A program made the translations under genes and the position numbers. The notes below the pieces were generated by a model. It made no database searches. It saw only the letters and a program-made list of their open reading frames with translations, and had not been told where the DNA came from. Shown here one piece after another: positions 18,899 to 29,865 of a stretch of DNA of 64,000 nucleotides. This DNA comes from Lacticaseibacillus mingshuiensis. Its GTDB lineage: Bacteria > Bacillota > Bacilli > Lactobacillales > Lactobacillaceae. The stretch spans positions 1-64,000 of the forward strand of contig NZ_BOLS01000004.1 in the NCBI RefSeq assembly GCF_016861785.1, in the 5' to 3' direction. Each line of letters starts with the position of its first letter. Position 1 is the stretch's first letter.

Positions 18899-19618
18899 TA
18901 AAGCGATTCTCGAGGGTCAAAACGTAAAGTATTTTCGTGTAAATGTTTTGTATACGCGTTCAAATGCCGAAAAGACTGGTTTTGTGAGCTAAATATATTT
19001 CCATAAATTTCGGCGTTTTGGGCTAGACCAGACGCTTCTCATCGGCGCATGTCGGCTGTCAGTGATCCGCTATGTACCCCTGATCCGGTCGGGCCTTTGA
19101 CCGGACTAGGGGCCACACAAGTTGCAATCGGCAGGCCCTCCCCAGTCGCAACTTGTGTGATTACAGTGCTCTTTGAAAAGCTTTTGTGGTATCCGTGCCG
19201 CCGCCATATATCGATTGCTGGTGCAGTAAGCTTAGGTCATGTAGGCTTAGAATTTCGGTGACCTTCCCGCTTCCGAAGAAGAAGGCGTCGTTCTCAAGAT
19301 GGGCCGCATACCCGGTGCTGCAAACAAAGGTGGGCTGCACGACATTGTGTGGATGCCGGTAGAACTTATTCAGCTGTCAAAGAGCGTGACATGGCGTTGC
19401 CGCCGGGGGCGGTGCATTTGTAACGACCTGCTTGCGCAAGCCGTTCGTCTTTCATCTTAGGTGGATCTTTGAGTCGCCGCCATATCGGACGCTGGTGCAA
19501 GTTGGGTGACATATAGGTTTAGAATTTCGGTGACCTTCCCGCTTCCGAAGAAGAAGGTGTCGTTCTCAAGATGGGCCGCATTCAGCTCCTGCAAACGAAG
19601 GTGGGCTGCACGACATTG
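18281..19618 (+). repeat. four copies of a ~145-nt module inside the tandem RNA
   Basis: Copies lie at 18281-18428, 18554-18699, 19195-19347 and 19474-19618. Each starts (T)CGCCGCCAT, contains GCTGGTGC, TTAGAATTTCG, GACCTTCCC, CTCAAGATGGG and ends GGGCTGCACGACATTG. Copies within one large unit and between units are both similar, so an internal duplication preceded the 900-bp tandem duplication. Confidence 0.85.
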
Positions 19619-19815
19619 CGATGAAAGACTATGGTGGGAACCCGGGCTCCCGTGGTGCGGGTGGTGCTGAACGCCTGCTAGCTAGACAAGCTTTCTGAAG
19701 GTGTGTTGTTTCCCCCGACCGCCCATGGAGTCGAATGAATATGCATGCGACAGTCTCCACTTGGGGCATGCTCATCCGGGCGTCGGTAAGAGCCCACCTT
19801 CCTGACCCTTACATA
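19067..19815 (+). ncRNA. large structured RNA candidate, copy 2
   Basis: This is the second copy of the element at 18167, starting with the same CCGCTATGTACC and ending with the same GTAAG...CTTAC hairpin and AAGCGA tail. Stems are kept by compensatory changes: the first is now CCCCTGATCCGGTC/GACCGGACTAGGGG (19077/19099), the second a perfect 12-bp CACACAAGTTGC/GCAACTTGTGTG (19114/19148), the third GCTTG/CAAGC (19430/19437), and the fourth TGGAG/CTCCA (19726/19755) around the same TGCATGCGAC loop. Single-stranded blocks such as TTAGAATTTCG and GTGGGCTGCACGACATTG are almost unchanged. This pattern is expected of a selected RNA structure. Confidence 0.6.
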
Positions 19816-20126
19816 ATATTAAGCGAGTGGGAGCCGGAAAATGTGATCGAGATTTTGATGTTATTTTTCGATGGCGCCGGAAACGTTGCTGTGAAGGGGT
19901 TTTTGAATCACCCCAAATTTTGACCAAGGAATCTTTTTTCGACAAAGTGCTTTCTGAATCGGCGCTTATCTCGGGGCAAACCGAGATCAAAAAATACACA
20001 AAAGTGAAAATATTTCCGCGAGAAATTCAAAAACAACTTTTTTGCCGAGATTGCCGAGACGTCTCCGGGGTGTCGGTTCGAGATGGGCGGACGTACCCCT
20101 AAGCCGCCGCAAAAATCGCGCCACAG
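19816..20126 (+). other. hairpin-rich noncoding stretch downstream of copy 2
   Basis: There is no gene here. Pairing segments include GGGG/CCCC near 19893-19912, ATCTCGG/CCGAGAT (around 19968-19987) and GGGGT/ACCCC (around 20068-20099). It may be the 3' part of the RNA transcript or a further RNA. There is no clear T-run terminator. Confidence 0.35.
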
Positions 20127-20154
20127 AAAAACGCCGCCTCCACTGGAAACGGCG
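20127..20154 (-). terminator. glpK terminator
   Basis: On the minus strand CGCCG pairs with CGGCG (20150-20154/20132-20136) followed by five T. Confidence 0.7.
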
Positions 20155-20165
20155 CCTGATACAGT

Positions 20166-21964
<1,799 letters not shown>

Positions 21965-23071
21965 TCAGTAGATAAAATCGAGGATGAACCAGCCCATGAT
22001 GCCTAGAATCAACAGGCCCAAGAAGTTGAAGCCCAGGAATCCGAGGAAGAAGCGGCCTTTCTGGTGGTTGCCCCAGTTGACGTATTCTTTGTAAACAAGC
22101 AGGTTGCACATGGAGCCGACCACAGAGCCGAGGCCGCCGATGTTGGAGCCGAGGAACAGCGCGCCGGCATACGTGGTGAATTTGCCGATCAGGATGGTCG
22201 ATGGCACGTTCGAGATGAGCTGGCTGGACAGGAGGCTGGTCATGTAAACGGAATGGTCGGTGGACATCAGGCTGGCGATCAGAGTGGAGACCCACGGAAT
22301 CTGGCGCAGAACGGACACGATCACGAAGAAGCCGGTGAACGTGAGGACGATGCCATAATCCACGTGGATCAGGATGTGCGGGTCAAACAAGGCGGCAAGC
22401 ACGAGGGCCACGACCGCGCCGACCCAGGATGGCAAGAAGCCCAAGACGCCGGCGAAGATCACAAGGGCGGCCACGCCGGTGATGACAGTCGGCCGCATCA
22501 TGATGTGGATGTCTTCAACAGGTACAGTCGGCACGGGCGTTTTTTTCACCATCAGCGAAAACAGCGCCAGCAGGATCAGGCTGGCGATGAGCAACGGAAT
22601 CGACCAGGAAAAAAAGGTCCCCAGTGACACCTGGTAATGATTCATCATGAAGATGTTGTGGGTGTTGCCGAAGGGCGTGAAGGCTGAGCCGAAGTTGGCG
22701 GCCATCCCGATCAAGGTGACGGGTAGGATCTCCGGCAGGTCATATTTTTTAGCGATGCGTAGATAAAGCGGGACTAAGGTCAAAACGGTGACGTCGTTGG
22801 TCAGGAACATCCCAGCCACGACGGCAAGAATCAAAAACATCCACGTCAATTGACGGGCGTCATTGGCGTGACTGGTGAGGCGATATGCGCAGTAATCGAG
22901 CACATGGAGGTACTCGAAAATTTGGATCAGCGTCATCATCGCGGTGATGGACCACAGGGTGGAGAAGTTGATATCGGCAAGACGCGGCCGCGCAATGAAC
23001 AGGCTGAGCACTGTCAGGACCGCTGTGATCTGAAAAACGCGGTCCTTTACAATGTTTTTAAGTATGGTCAT
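21965..23071 (-). CDS. ArsB/NhaD/CitM-type anion or sodium/proton permease
   Basis: The 368-aa polytopic membrane protein has about ten hydrophobic segments and the ion-transporter superfamily signatures MFLTNDVTVLTLVPLY and NFGSAFTPFGNTHNIFM, which form the two re-entrant motifs of this fold, with SQLISNVPSTI in the second half. The substrate cannot be read from the sequence (arsenite, citrate/dicarboxylate or Na+). ATG 23071 was chosen, with GGAG 9 nt upstream; the TTG 15 nt earlier overlaps the ribosome site. It is monocistronic. Confidence 0.8.
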   Translation of the reverse strand: MTILKNIVKDRVFQITAVLTVLSLFIARPRLADINFSTLWSITAMMTLIQIFEYLHVLDYCAYRLTSHANDARQLTWMFLILAVVAGMFLTNDVTVLTLVPLYLRIAKKYDLPEILPVTLIGMAANFGSAFTPFGNTHNIFMMNHYQVSLGTFFSWSIPLLIASLILLALFSLMVKKTPVPTVPVEDIHIMMRPTVITGVAALVIFAGVLGFLPSWVGAVVALVLAALFDPHILIHVDYGIVLTFTGFFVIVSVLRQIPWVSTLIASLMSTDHSVYMTSLLSSQLISNVPSTILIGKFTTYAGALFLGSNIGGLGSVVGSMCNLLVYKEYVNWGNHQKGRFFLGFLGFNFLGLLILGIMGWFILDFIY

Positions 23072-23368
23072 AGTTACACTCTCCAAAAAGACTCAACAGC
23101 TCTAGTTTGCGCCTAAATCAATGTACTGACAATGTATCGCGTGTAAAACTCGTGTAAAGCGAAACGTTCGGGAATCACGGAAATGACGGTGGATCAAGGT
23201 TTGTGAAAGCCCATACAAAAATCAAGACTGATGCGCTTTCATGGCCGATCATGCGTGTTTGTTCCGGAAAGTGGCCCACAAAATGCCGAATGTAAATTTT
23301 TTGTATCGGCATCCGCTGCCCTATTTTTGCCAAGTCGTCTGTTATACTGGACCCCGGAGGACTGTTGT

Positions 23369-23848
23369 ATGAATATCACGGTGATCGGTGTCGGTAAGCT
23401 CAAGGAAAAATATTTCAAAGATGGCATCGCTGAATATATGAAACGACTCGACAAGTTCGCGAAGGTGAAGCTGGTCGAAGTGGCGGATGAAAAAGCGCCG
23501 GAATCGTTGTCCGAGGCGGAAATGGCGCATGTCAAAGAGGTCGAAGGTGAACGTATCCTGGGGAAGATCAAGGACCGCGATTGGGTGATCGCGCTGGCAA
23601 TCGAAGGCAAGCAGCGGCCCAGTGAGGTCTTTGCCAAGGAACTCGCGGATCTCGGCACATATGGCCATTCCGATATCACTTTTGTCATCGGTGGCTCGCT
23701 TGGCCTTGCCCCGGCTGTGATGACGCGGGCTAATGATACGCTGTCGTTTGGCAAACTGACGATGCCGCACCAGTTGATGCGCCTGGTCTTGATGGAGCAG
23801 ATCTACCGCGCATTTATGATCAACGCGGGGAGCCCGTATCATAAGTGA
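23369..23848 (+). CDS. rlmH: 23S rRNA (pseudouridine1915-N3)-methyltransferase RlmH
   Basis: The 159-aa SPOUT methyltransferase starts [16 protein letters not shown] and has the SAM-knot signature [11 protein letters not shown] plus the conserved tail [19 protein letters not shown]. It methylates pseudouridine 1915 in helix 69 of 23S rRNA. GGAGG lies 8 nt before ATG 23369. In many Firmicutes rlmH lies close to the chromosomal origin, in line with the parS-like site at 42839. A TATACT at 23343 may be its minus-10. Confidence 0.97.
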   Translation: MNITVIGVGKLKEKYFKDGIAEYMKRLDKFAKVKLVEVADEKAPESLSEAEMAHVKEVEGERILGKIKDRDWVIALAIEGKQRPSEVFAKELADLGTYGHSDITFVIGGSLGLAPAVMTRANDTLSFGKLTMPHQLMRLVLMEQIYRAFMINAGSPYHK

Positions 23849-23975
23849 GGCCGGCGTCTTGCTTTTTCACAGGCGCGCGGCTGTGGGCAGGGTCGATTTC
23901 GACGCTCGCCGAAACCGCTTGCAAAATCCCCGTTTTTCGCTATAGTCATGGTGACAATAACGAGGAGATGGCTGA

Positions 23976-24662
23976 ATGACTGAACTAAAGGATCTGCCGG
24001 GCAACGCGGCACAATTTTTGCCTGAAAATGCCGAGAAACATCTAGGAACCAGCCTGGAGGGCGCGTCGATCGCGTTTCTTGGGTCGTCGATCACGCTTGG
24101 CGCGGGGGCGCTTGACCGTTCCTATGTGGATTTCTTGGCGGCCCAATATGGCGTCAAGGCCGTGAAGTCGGCGATCAATGGGACGACGTTGGCAGATGCG
24201 GATGACGATTCCTATATTGCCCGCCTCAAGCGCGACATTCCGACGACGCAGGACTTTGCCGCGCTGGTGGTGCAGCTGTCCACCAATGATGGCCGCCGTG
24301 GCTGCCCGGTTGGCGCGATCGCCGCCGAATCTTCCGCGGATGCGTTTGATCCGCACACGACGATCGGCGCCATCGAATTTATTTTGGCGTATGCGAAGGC
24401 ACACTGGGATTGCCCCGTGCTGTTCTACACCTGTCTGCGCGACCCGGCCGAGACCGACTACACAGAATTAGTTGAAAAATTGATCGCGGTGCAGGCCAAG
24501 TGGCACTTCGCCATTCTCGACTTGCACGGGGATGCGGCAGTGGCCGAAGAGACTGCGGCCCAGCCTGCCAGCATGCTCGATGATGCCCATCCGACGATGA
24601 TGGGATACCGCGACATCTGGACGCCGAGGTTTGCCGAAACACTGGAAGCGCTGATCAAATAA
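23976..24662 (+). CDS. SGNH/GDSL-family hydrolase
   Basis: The 228-aa cytoplasmic protein without signal peptide has the SGNH blocks: FLGSSITLGAG (nucleophile Ser in GSSIT), LSTNDGR (block III Asn) and DDAHPTMMGY (Asp-x-x-His). It is probably an esterase or acetyl-sugar deacetylase; the substrate is unknown. GAGGAGA precedes ATG 23976. It shares a strong hairpin terminator with the convergent Rgg gene. Confidence 0.85.
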   Translation: MTELKDLPGNAAQFLPENAEKHLGTSLEGASIAFLGSSITLGAGALDRSYVDFLAAQYGVKAVKSAINGTTLADADDDSYIARLKRDIPTTQDFAALVVQLSTNDGRRGCPVGAIAAESSADAFDPHTTIGAIEFILAYAKAHWDCPVLFYTCLRDPAETDYTELVEKLIAVQAKWHFAILDLHGDAAVAEETAAQPASMLDDAHPTMMGYRDIWTPRFAETLEALIK

Positions 24663-24675
24663 GCCATCGCTAACA

Positions 24676-24731
24676 AAAGACGGCGCAAGTCACCTGGATA
24701 TTTCCCAGGCAATACTTGCGCCGTCTTTTTG
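24676..24731. terminator. bidirectional terminator
   Basis: AAAAGACGGCGCAAGT pairs with ACTTGCGCCGTCTTTT, with an inner CCTGG/CCAGG, and serves both converging genes. Confidence 0.85.
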
Positions 24732-24734
24732 TGT

Positions 24735-25649
24735 TCAGTCCGTCACCGGCGCTGAAAATTTTTCCAGTTGCGCCCAACGTTGGGCCAACTCGATGCGTTG
24801 CGCCTCGACGATCGGGGCGGGCACGAAAAGGGTGATCGCGGCCAGAAGCTTGTCCTTCAAGGCGGTGGCGCCAGGAATATCGCCGTCGAGGTACGTCGCG
24901 ACGACATCGCCGATCTTCACATAGAAGAAATAATAGAAATTATGATTTTGTGTCTGGCGGCTGTGCATCAGCGCAATCGCCTCGCGCACATTGGCCTCTT
25001 GCCGGGTATCCAGCGCACTGCTCAAGAGATTGATGTAAAACGAATCAATCACATACTCGGCGGCGTCATCGCTGGCCGACCAGCTGCCGGTGCGCCGCTG
25101 GACGAGAAGATTGCTGAAAAGCATTCGGAGCTGTGCATAGGGCACGTAGCCAACAATCGTGCTCAGCATGCGAAAATCAAAGCTGGTCAGCTTCTCATCG
25201 TTGGCAAAAAGCGCGAAGATCTCTTGCCCCAGGCGTTTGGCGCTGACGTCATCCTGCCTGATCTCGGCTTGCAGGGTCTCGGCGAGGCGAATCAACGCCA
25301 GTAGCCCTGGCATCGGTGTCTGTCGGTATTGTGTGCGCAGCGCCGTTTTGACGGCTTCGAGCTTGCTGGGGTCTTTCGGGTCGGTATTGTTGATCACCGC
25401 GCGCTCGCCGTCGAAGACAAAATTCGCGGAAAGGCCTGCGCCTTGCACCAGCTCCTGAAAATCAAATGTGAGATACTGCGCCAGCGCGAGCAGTTGCGGC
25501 AACTTGATGTCCACTTCACCGCGGAGGATGCGCTGGAACGTTTTGCTAGACCAGCCCAGGTCCTGGCCCATTTGCTCCAAGGTGATGTGTTTGGCGCGCC
25601 GCAGTTCATCGATGTACCGTCCAACTTTTTCTTGATCTGTTAAAGTCAT
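24735..25649 (-). CDS. Rgg/GadR/MutR-type transcriptional regulator
   Basis: The 304-aa protein has an N-terminal XRE helix-turn-helix (TLEQMGQDLGWSSKTFQRILRGEVDIKLPQL, residues ~19-50) and an all-helical C-terminal region typical of Rgg-like, TPR-related peptide-binding regulators. GGAGG-like CATGGAGGAACTGGG precedes the ATG. It is divergent from the WxL cluster across a 437-bp spacer, so it may control that cluster; I found no convincing short hydrophobic pheromone gene next to it. Confidence 0.8.
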   Translation of the reverse strand: MTLTDQEKVGRYIDELRRAKHITLEQMGQDLGWSSKTFQRILRGEVDIKLPQLLALAQYLTFDFQELVQGAGLSANFVFDGERAVINNTDPKDPSKLEAVKTALRTQYRQTPMPGLLALIRLAETLQAEIRQDDVSAKRLGQEIFALFANDEKLTSFDFRMLSTIVGYVPYAQLRMLFSNLLVQRRTGSWSASDDAAEYVIDSFYINLLSSALDTRQEANVREAIALMHSRQTQNHNFYYFFYVKIGDVVATYLDGDIPGATALKDKLLAAITLFVPAPIVEAQRIELAQRWAQLEKFSAPVTD

Positions 25650-26086
25650 CCCAGTTCCTCCATGGACCCGCGAATGGCGGGCTTAGCCATAACGTAGTGT
25701 GAAGACACGCACACTACACAATGGGAAAAACATATATGCCTATTTATTAGTAGCGTATTTGAAATACATATGCAAGGCGGCTACTTTCGCTGCTTGCTAA
25801 AAACCACCCCAGACCCTTGATAATACAATTCTGACACACTTTCAACCGGACTGTAAATTGAAAATGGAACACAGTGGACACTTCTGTCTGTTTTTTGTTA
25901 TATAACCAAAAATGGGTATAAACTTGGTAAAAATAGGGTTTTTAGTCGGCCTACGAGTCGGTATTTTTTTGAGTGGTTGATACTCAAACCGGGCGTCAGG
26001 GTCTGCTTAACCAAGGATGATTATTTCGAGAGTTGAGTTTGACCTAGTCGCGGCCACTGTGTCACTCGCAAAGAGGGGACAATTAT
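25650..26086 (+). promoter_or_regulatory. regulatory spacer with putative promoter of the WxL cluster
   Basis: The 437-bp spacer carries no credible gene. TGGACA (25875-25880), an 18-bp spacer and TATATA (25899-25904) form the best promoter reading toward the surface-protein cluster, leaving a ~175-nt 5' leader. A second weaker TTGAAA-17-TACTTT lies near 25760. GAGGGGAC precedes the first gene. Confidence 0.4.
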
Positions 26087-28816
26087 ATGAAAGTAAATCA
26101 ATTAAAGAACTTTTTCCCCAAGACTGTGTTTGCACTCGGACTGTTGCTCAGCTTGATCGGGTTAGCAGGCTCAGCTCATAGTCTGTCAATTCAGGCGGCC
26201 ACAGCACCCACGGGCACGTTGGCGATCTCGGATGTGCGTGATTCAGATAATTTCTACACAGGGACTCAGGAAGCGGATCTGTATTCGTGGCAACCAGATG
26301 GGCAAGACGTCCAAGTCAACCGCAATTCCGTTTATCATTTTGCCGATAATTCCAGTATAACAGTCAAACTAACAAACTCACAGGCTCAGGGGTCTGTCGT
26401 TACCACTGGATTGCCGACCGGTGTGACTGTTGATATGGCCGCAACGAAGGCACTTTGGCTCGCTACGGATAGCACTACTAGCTTAGATGCGACTCAACAG
26501 GTGTTGAAATCGCCAGTCACCGGTGCAAGTCTAACCGTCAGTGGCAGTTCATTGCAGATGTATGTCGCGACTACTGGCGCAGCAGTCAACACCTTAACGT
26601 TTGTTGTCAAAGTAGGGGCTGGGCTTTCGTCATTTACCTTGACCCCACTTTTGGCCGGAAACGTGACGGGTGCCTCTGCCACATGGCAACATGATGTCTC
26701 ACGAGTCACGCCAGACGGGAATGTTGCGGCTTATGTGAGCACTTGGTACGGTAATGCGGATCCCTACAAGGTTGGGACTGATTTTCGCTTTCAGCTTTGG
26801 GTGGACAATGTACCAGATGACCAATTGCAAGCAAATTTTGTGACAGCGTATCTCGGCCCGGGCTTAGCGCTTGACTTCGACCAGCTGATCGCTCGCCAGT
26901 CGCCAAGCACTAATCCCAATGCTGGGATTGGCACGATCTTGAGTGATACGACCAGCGGGAATACTCGGACTGTGGTCATGGAAAACAAGTCATTATTGAA
27001 TAAGTTGGCAGACGGGACATTGGTGCCAGTGAAGGTCCAGATCTCCTATAATTCTGTTACCCACAAGATCACGTTGTATTGGCTTGAGGCCTTGACCTCT
27101 GCACAGTTGGCAAATATTAAGGGCTATGTGGCAGTCATGCCAATTAAGGTGCTACCTGGTGGCGGCAGCGGCGGGTATACGATCACCCCTTATTTGGCAG
27201 ATGTTAAGCAAGGCACTGCTGATAGTTTTAACGTTGCTGGAGACACAACGGCCGCGGCTGATCGTTATTATCTTCAGGCTGTTTCTGGGGGGACTGCCAA
27301 CACGCCAGTTCCAGGCTGGCGATTTGGGCCAGGTTATGGGCCTAAGATCACAGCTTCAGATGGCAAACTATACAATGGCGAACTCTTCTTGAATTCCGCT
27401 ATGACAGCGGCATCCAGCGATGAACAGCTTACTGATTCAAATGGTGAGGTGAGCTTGTCCAGTGTCTATTTTGAAAATCGTGAGACCGTCGAGCCCGCAA
27501 TACCCTGGCCTGAGGGGGCAGAATTTCAGTTCAACTGGTTCCAGAACCAAATTTACGATTATGACAAAGCCCAAAAAATCGGGTATTACACGCCGGCAGG
27601 CTATCCTTATATCACCTTGAAGAATGGGTATCTCACTGTTTCTCGCCTGATGAACCCATTGAATGGGCAAACGGCTGCGCCAACGAGCACCTCCCAGTTC
27701 GATGTGGTTGATTCACCGTATGGCGGCGTAAAGAAAATGGTGCGGCTTCATTTGACCGCGTTGAAGTACATCAAGGTCGTTGATGAAAATGGTGATCCAA
27801 TTGATCAGGTCAAGGTGCCTTTGAACGATGGGACGAACACCCTGACTTCCACTACTGGATCACTACACACTGGCGGATATCTGGCTACGGCAACGGCAGG
27901 ACAAGATTACATTCAAGTCACGCCGGGGACACTATTTCCTACCAGCTTATCGGTGCAAGGCAGTGCCATTACAGCGAAGAGTTTTCTGTCACCAACTGGC
28001 AAACTCGGGCTGACTTATGACAAAACGACTGACAAATTAGTCCTCAGCAATACTGACAATCTCGGTGGCGCGGCGACACTATCGGCGGATGGTCAAACCG
28101 TCACTATCAAGTTACAGTTTGGTTCGACCGCACCGCTAAATCCTAGCGACCCCAGTGCTAATAATGATCCATCGACCAATCCGGGAACCGGCGATACGGG
28201 TCGACTGACGCTAGATAGTATTCCAAAGGTGTTTAACTTTGGGGCGCATGATGTGCCGGTCGGCGGAGGCACATATAGCCTCAACGGAGCGACCACACCA
28301 ACGGATGATAGTCTTGCGACCTGGTCGTTAACAGGCGATGGGGAAAAGGCGCCTGTGACAAGCGTTGCCAAGAGCAATGGTACGGTTGTCAAGAACTCGG
28401 CCGGCGACTCTGTTGTCTTTTCGCAGGTCACTAACCGCGCGAAATATCGCGGGTTTCAATTGTCAGTGACCGGAAGCCCGTTGACCAGCAAAGAAGGTCG
28501 CCCGCTGAAAGATGCAGCAATCGTGTTTACTCAGCCCACCGTTCAACAGCTGAGCAATGATTCTGGGACGCTGAAATGGACGAAAATGGCGCCATCTTTT
28601 CAGGTCACCAGTCCAAGTAGTAGTGCCTTACCGCTGGACGGCGAAAGTGCAATCACGCTGATGGATGGTACCCCAGATGGAACTTTGAGTTCGAGAGGGA
28701 CTTACCAAACTGTTTGGAGCCTTTCAAACGTCAAGCTCCAAGTGCCGAACGGGGTGTTGGCGACGGATTATAAGGCTGATCTGACGTGGACTTTGGTCTC
28801 CGCACCCGAGGATTGA
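26087..28816 (+). CDS. large WxL-domain surface protein
   Basis: The 909-aa secreted protein has a signal peptide (residues ~1-37, with LGLLLSLIGLAGSAHS), a large beta-rich ectodomain, a proline/asparagine linker (NPSDPSANNDPSTNPG) and a C-terminal WxL domain from about residue 705. The first WxL is in LATWSLTGDG and the second in DLTWTLVSAP near the end. WxL domains bind peptidoglycan non-covalently. This is the CscC-like member of a csc-type cluster and probably the functional adhesin or complex scaffold. Ligand unknown. Confidence 0.88.
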   Translation: MKVNQLKNFFPKTVFALGLLLSLIGLAGSAHSLSIQAATAPTGTLAISDVRDSDNFYTGTQEADLYSWQPDGQDVQVNRNSVYHFADNSSITVKLTNSQAQGSVVTTGLPTGVTVDMAATKALWLATDSTTSLDATQQVLKSPVTGASLTVSGSSLQMYVATTGAAVNTLTFVVKVGAGLSSFTLTPLLAGNVTGASATWQHDVSRVTPDGNVAAYVSTWYGNADPYKVGTDFRFQLWVDNVPDDQLQANFVTAYLGPGLALDFDQLIARQSPSTNPNAGIGTILSDTTSGNTRTVVMENKSLLNKLADGTLVPVKVQISYNSVTHKITLYWLEALTSAQLANIKGYVAVMPIKVLPGGGSGGYTITPYLADVKQGTADSFNVAGDTTAAADRYYLQAVSGGTANTPVPGWRFGPGYGPKITASDGKLYNGELFLNSAMTAASSDEQLTDSNGEVSLSSVYFENRETVEPAIPWPEGAEFQFNWFQNQIYDYDKAQKIGYYTPAGYPYITLKNGYLTVSRLMNPLNGQTAAPTSTSQFDVVDSPYGGVKKMVRLHLTALKYIKVVDENGDPIDQVKVPLNDGTNTLTSTTGSLHTGGYLATATAGQDYIQVTPGTLFPTSLSVQGSAITAKSFLSPTGKLGLTYDKTTDKLVLSNTDNLGGAATLSADGQTVTIKLQFGSTAPLNPSDPSANNDPSTNPGTGDTGRLTLDSIPKVFNFGAHDVPVGGGTYSLNGATTPTDDSLATWSLTGDGEKAPVTSVAKSNGTVVKNSAGDSVVFSQVTNRAKYRGFQLSVTGSPLTSKEGRPLKDAAIVFTQPTVQQLSNDSGTLKWTKMAPSFQVTSPSSSALPLDGESAITLMDGTPDGTLSSRGTYQTVWSLSNVKLQVPNGVLATDYKADLTWTLVSAPED

Positions 28817-29011
28817 GGTTCGGCCAGTACATCGTTTCATCATTACGCTAGGATCTAACTTTGCGCATCAACGCGCACCTGTTGTCACTGCTGCCAGTCA
28901 CCTTTAAGGAGGTGGGGCCCACGCTCATGTCCAGGTTCGGGGGAGCCGTTTGGGGCTGTATGGAGATGTGAATCCGATCAACAGAATGATCACACTTATG
29001 GAGGAAACATC
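28817..29011. other. spacer between the two WxL genes
   Basis: This holds a strong AAGGAGG (28906-28912) 14 nt before a 14-codon frame (28927-28971); the spacing is poor and I do not call it a gene. GGAGGAAAC then serves the next WxL gene. Confidence 0.4.
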
Positions 29012-29827
29012 ATGAAAAAAACAACACTTGCAATGACTTTATTTTCTGCTGCGATCTTAGGGGCCGGTTTTGCTTCAAATACTGTATTCGCTGCCGATGA
29101 GGCGCAGACGCCGCAAACGCACCAATATACTGGCGAAGCTTACGTGTCCTTCAGCAAGACCACATCAACTGGTCCAATCGATCCAAGTGACCCTAACAAC
29201 TCCGATCCTAGCAACGGCACCTCTGATCCTGGCGTCAATGGGCTTTCGCTTGATGCGATTCCAAAGGTCTTGAACTTTGGTAATCACGACGCAGTTCAGG
29301 CTAACCAGGCTGGACAGAGCTACACGCTGCTGGCAAGTGCGGCCACCACTGAAACAGAAAACGATGCCAAGGAAGGCGCAAAGACGATCGACGGCACGTA
29401 TGCACCAAAGACGACAGACGCCAGCGGTTTGATCGACACGCAGGTCACCAACGTTGATGCGAAAGTCACTTCCTGGACACTGAACGCGCAACTTTCCGAT
29501 TTTGTACACGAAGATGGTAGCACAAAGCTGGCTGGAGCATCGATCGACTTCGGGGCAGGAACGTTCCAGACACTTGGCACAACGACTGCTGACGATGGCA
29601 CTAGCTCTCTGGCATGGTTGCCTGACAGTACCGGTGTGGCCGCCTTCAATTTGCCCGCCGGCGACGCAGATGGCGTGAACTACTACACTTCGTCTGTTGC
29701 GACTGGGACAACTCAGCAGGTCTGGAATACAGACGATGTTAAGCTCAACACACTGGCACCAGTCTCGATGGGGCAGTACAAGGCAACAATCACCTGGACG
29801 CTGACCTCGACGCCAGATGGTGAATAA
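29012..29827 (+). CDS. small WxL-domain surface protein
   Basis: The 271-aa protein has a clean signal peptide ending NTVFA/AD (~residue 28), a Pro/Asp/Asn linker (DPSDPNNSDPSNG) and then one WxL domain starting GLSLDAIPKVLNFGNHD. The first WxL is SWTLNAQLSDF and the second TITWTLTSTPDGE at the C-terminus. The LD(S/A)IPKV-FNFG-HD block is nearly the same as in the large WxL protein, so both likely bind the same partner. It is CscB-like and is followed after 38 bp by the DUF916 gene. Confidence 0.9.
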   Translation: MKKTTLAMTLFSAAILGAGFASNTVFAADEAQTPQTHQYTGEAYVSFSKTTSTGPIDPSDPNNSDPSNGTSDPGVNGLSLDAIPKVLNFGNHDAVQANQAGQSYTLLASAATTETENDAKEGAKTIDGTYAPKTTDASGLIDTQVTNVDAKVTSWTLNAQLSDFVHEDGSTKLAGASIDFGAGTFQTLGTTTADDGTSSLAWLPDSTGVAAFNLPAGDADGVNYYTSSVATGTTQQVWNTDDVKLNTLAPVSMGQYKATITWTLTSTPDGE

Positions 29828-29865
29828 CGCATAATTTTCAGTCAAGTTAGGAAGATGGGTCTTCA

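Noticed and set aside
28912-28971. Leader peptide between the two WxL genes
   Set aside because: The ribosome site is 14 nt from the ATG, and there is no attenuator hairpin linked to it.
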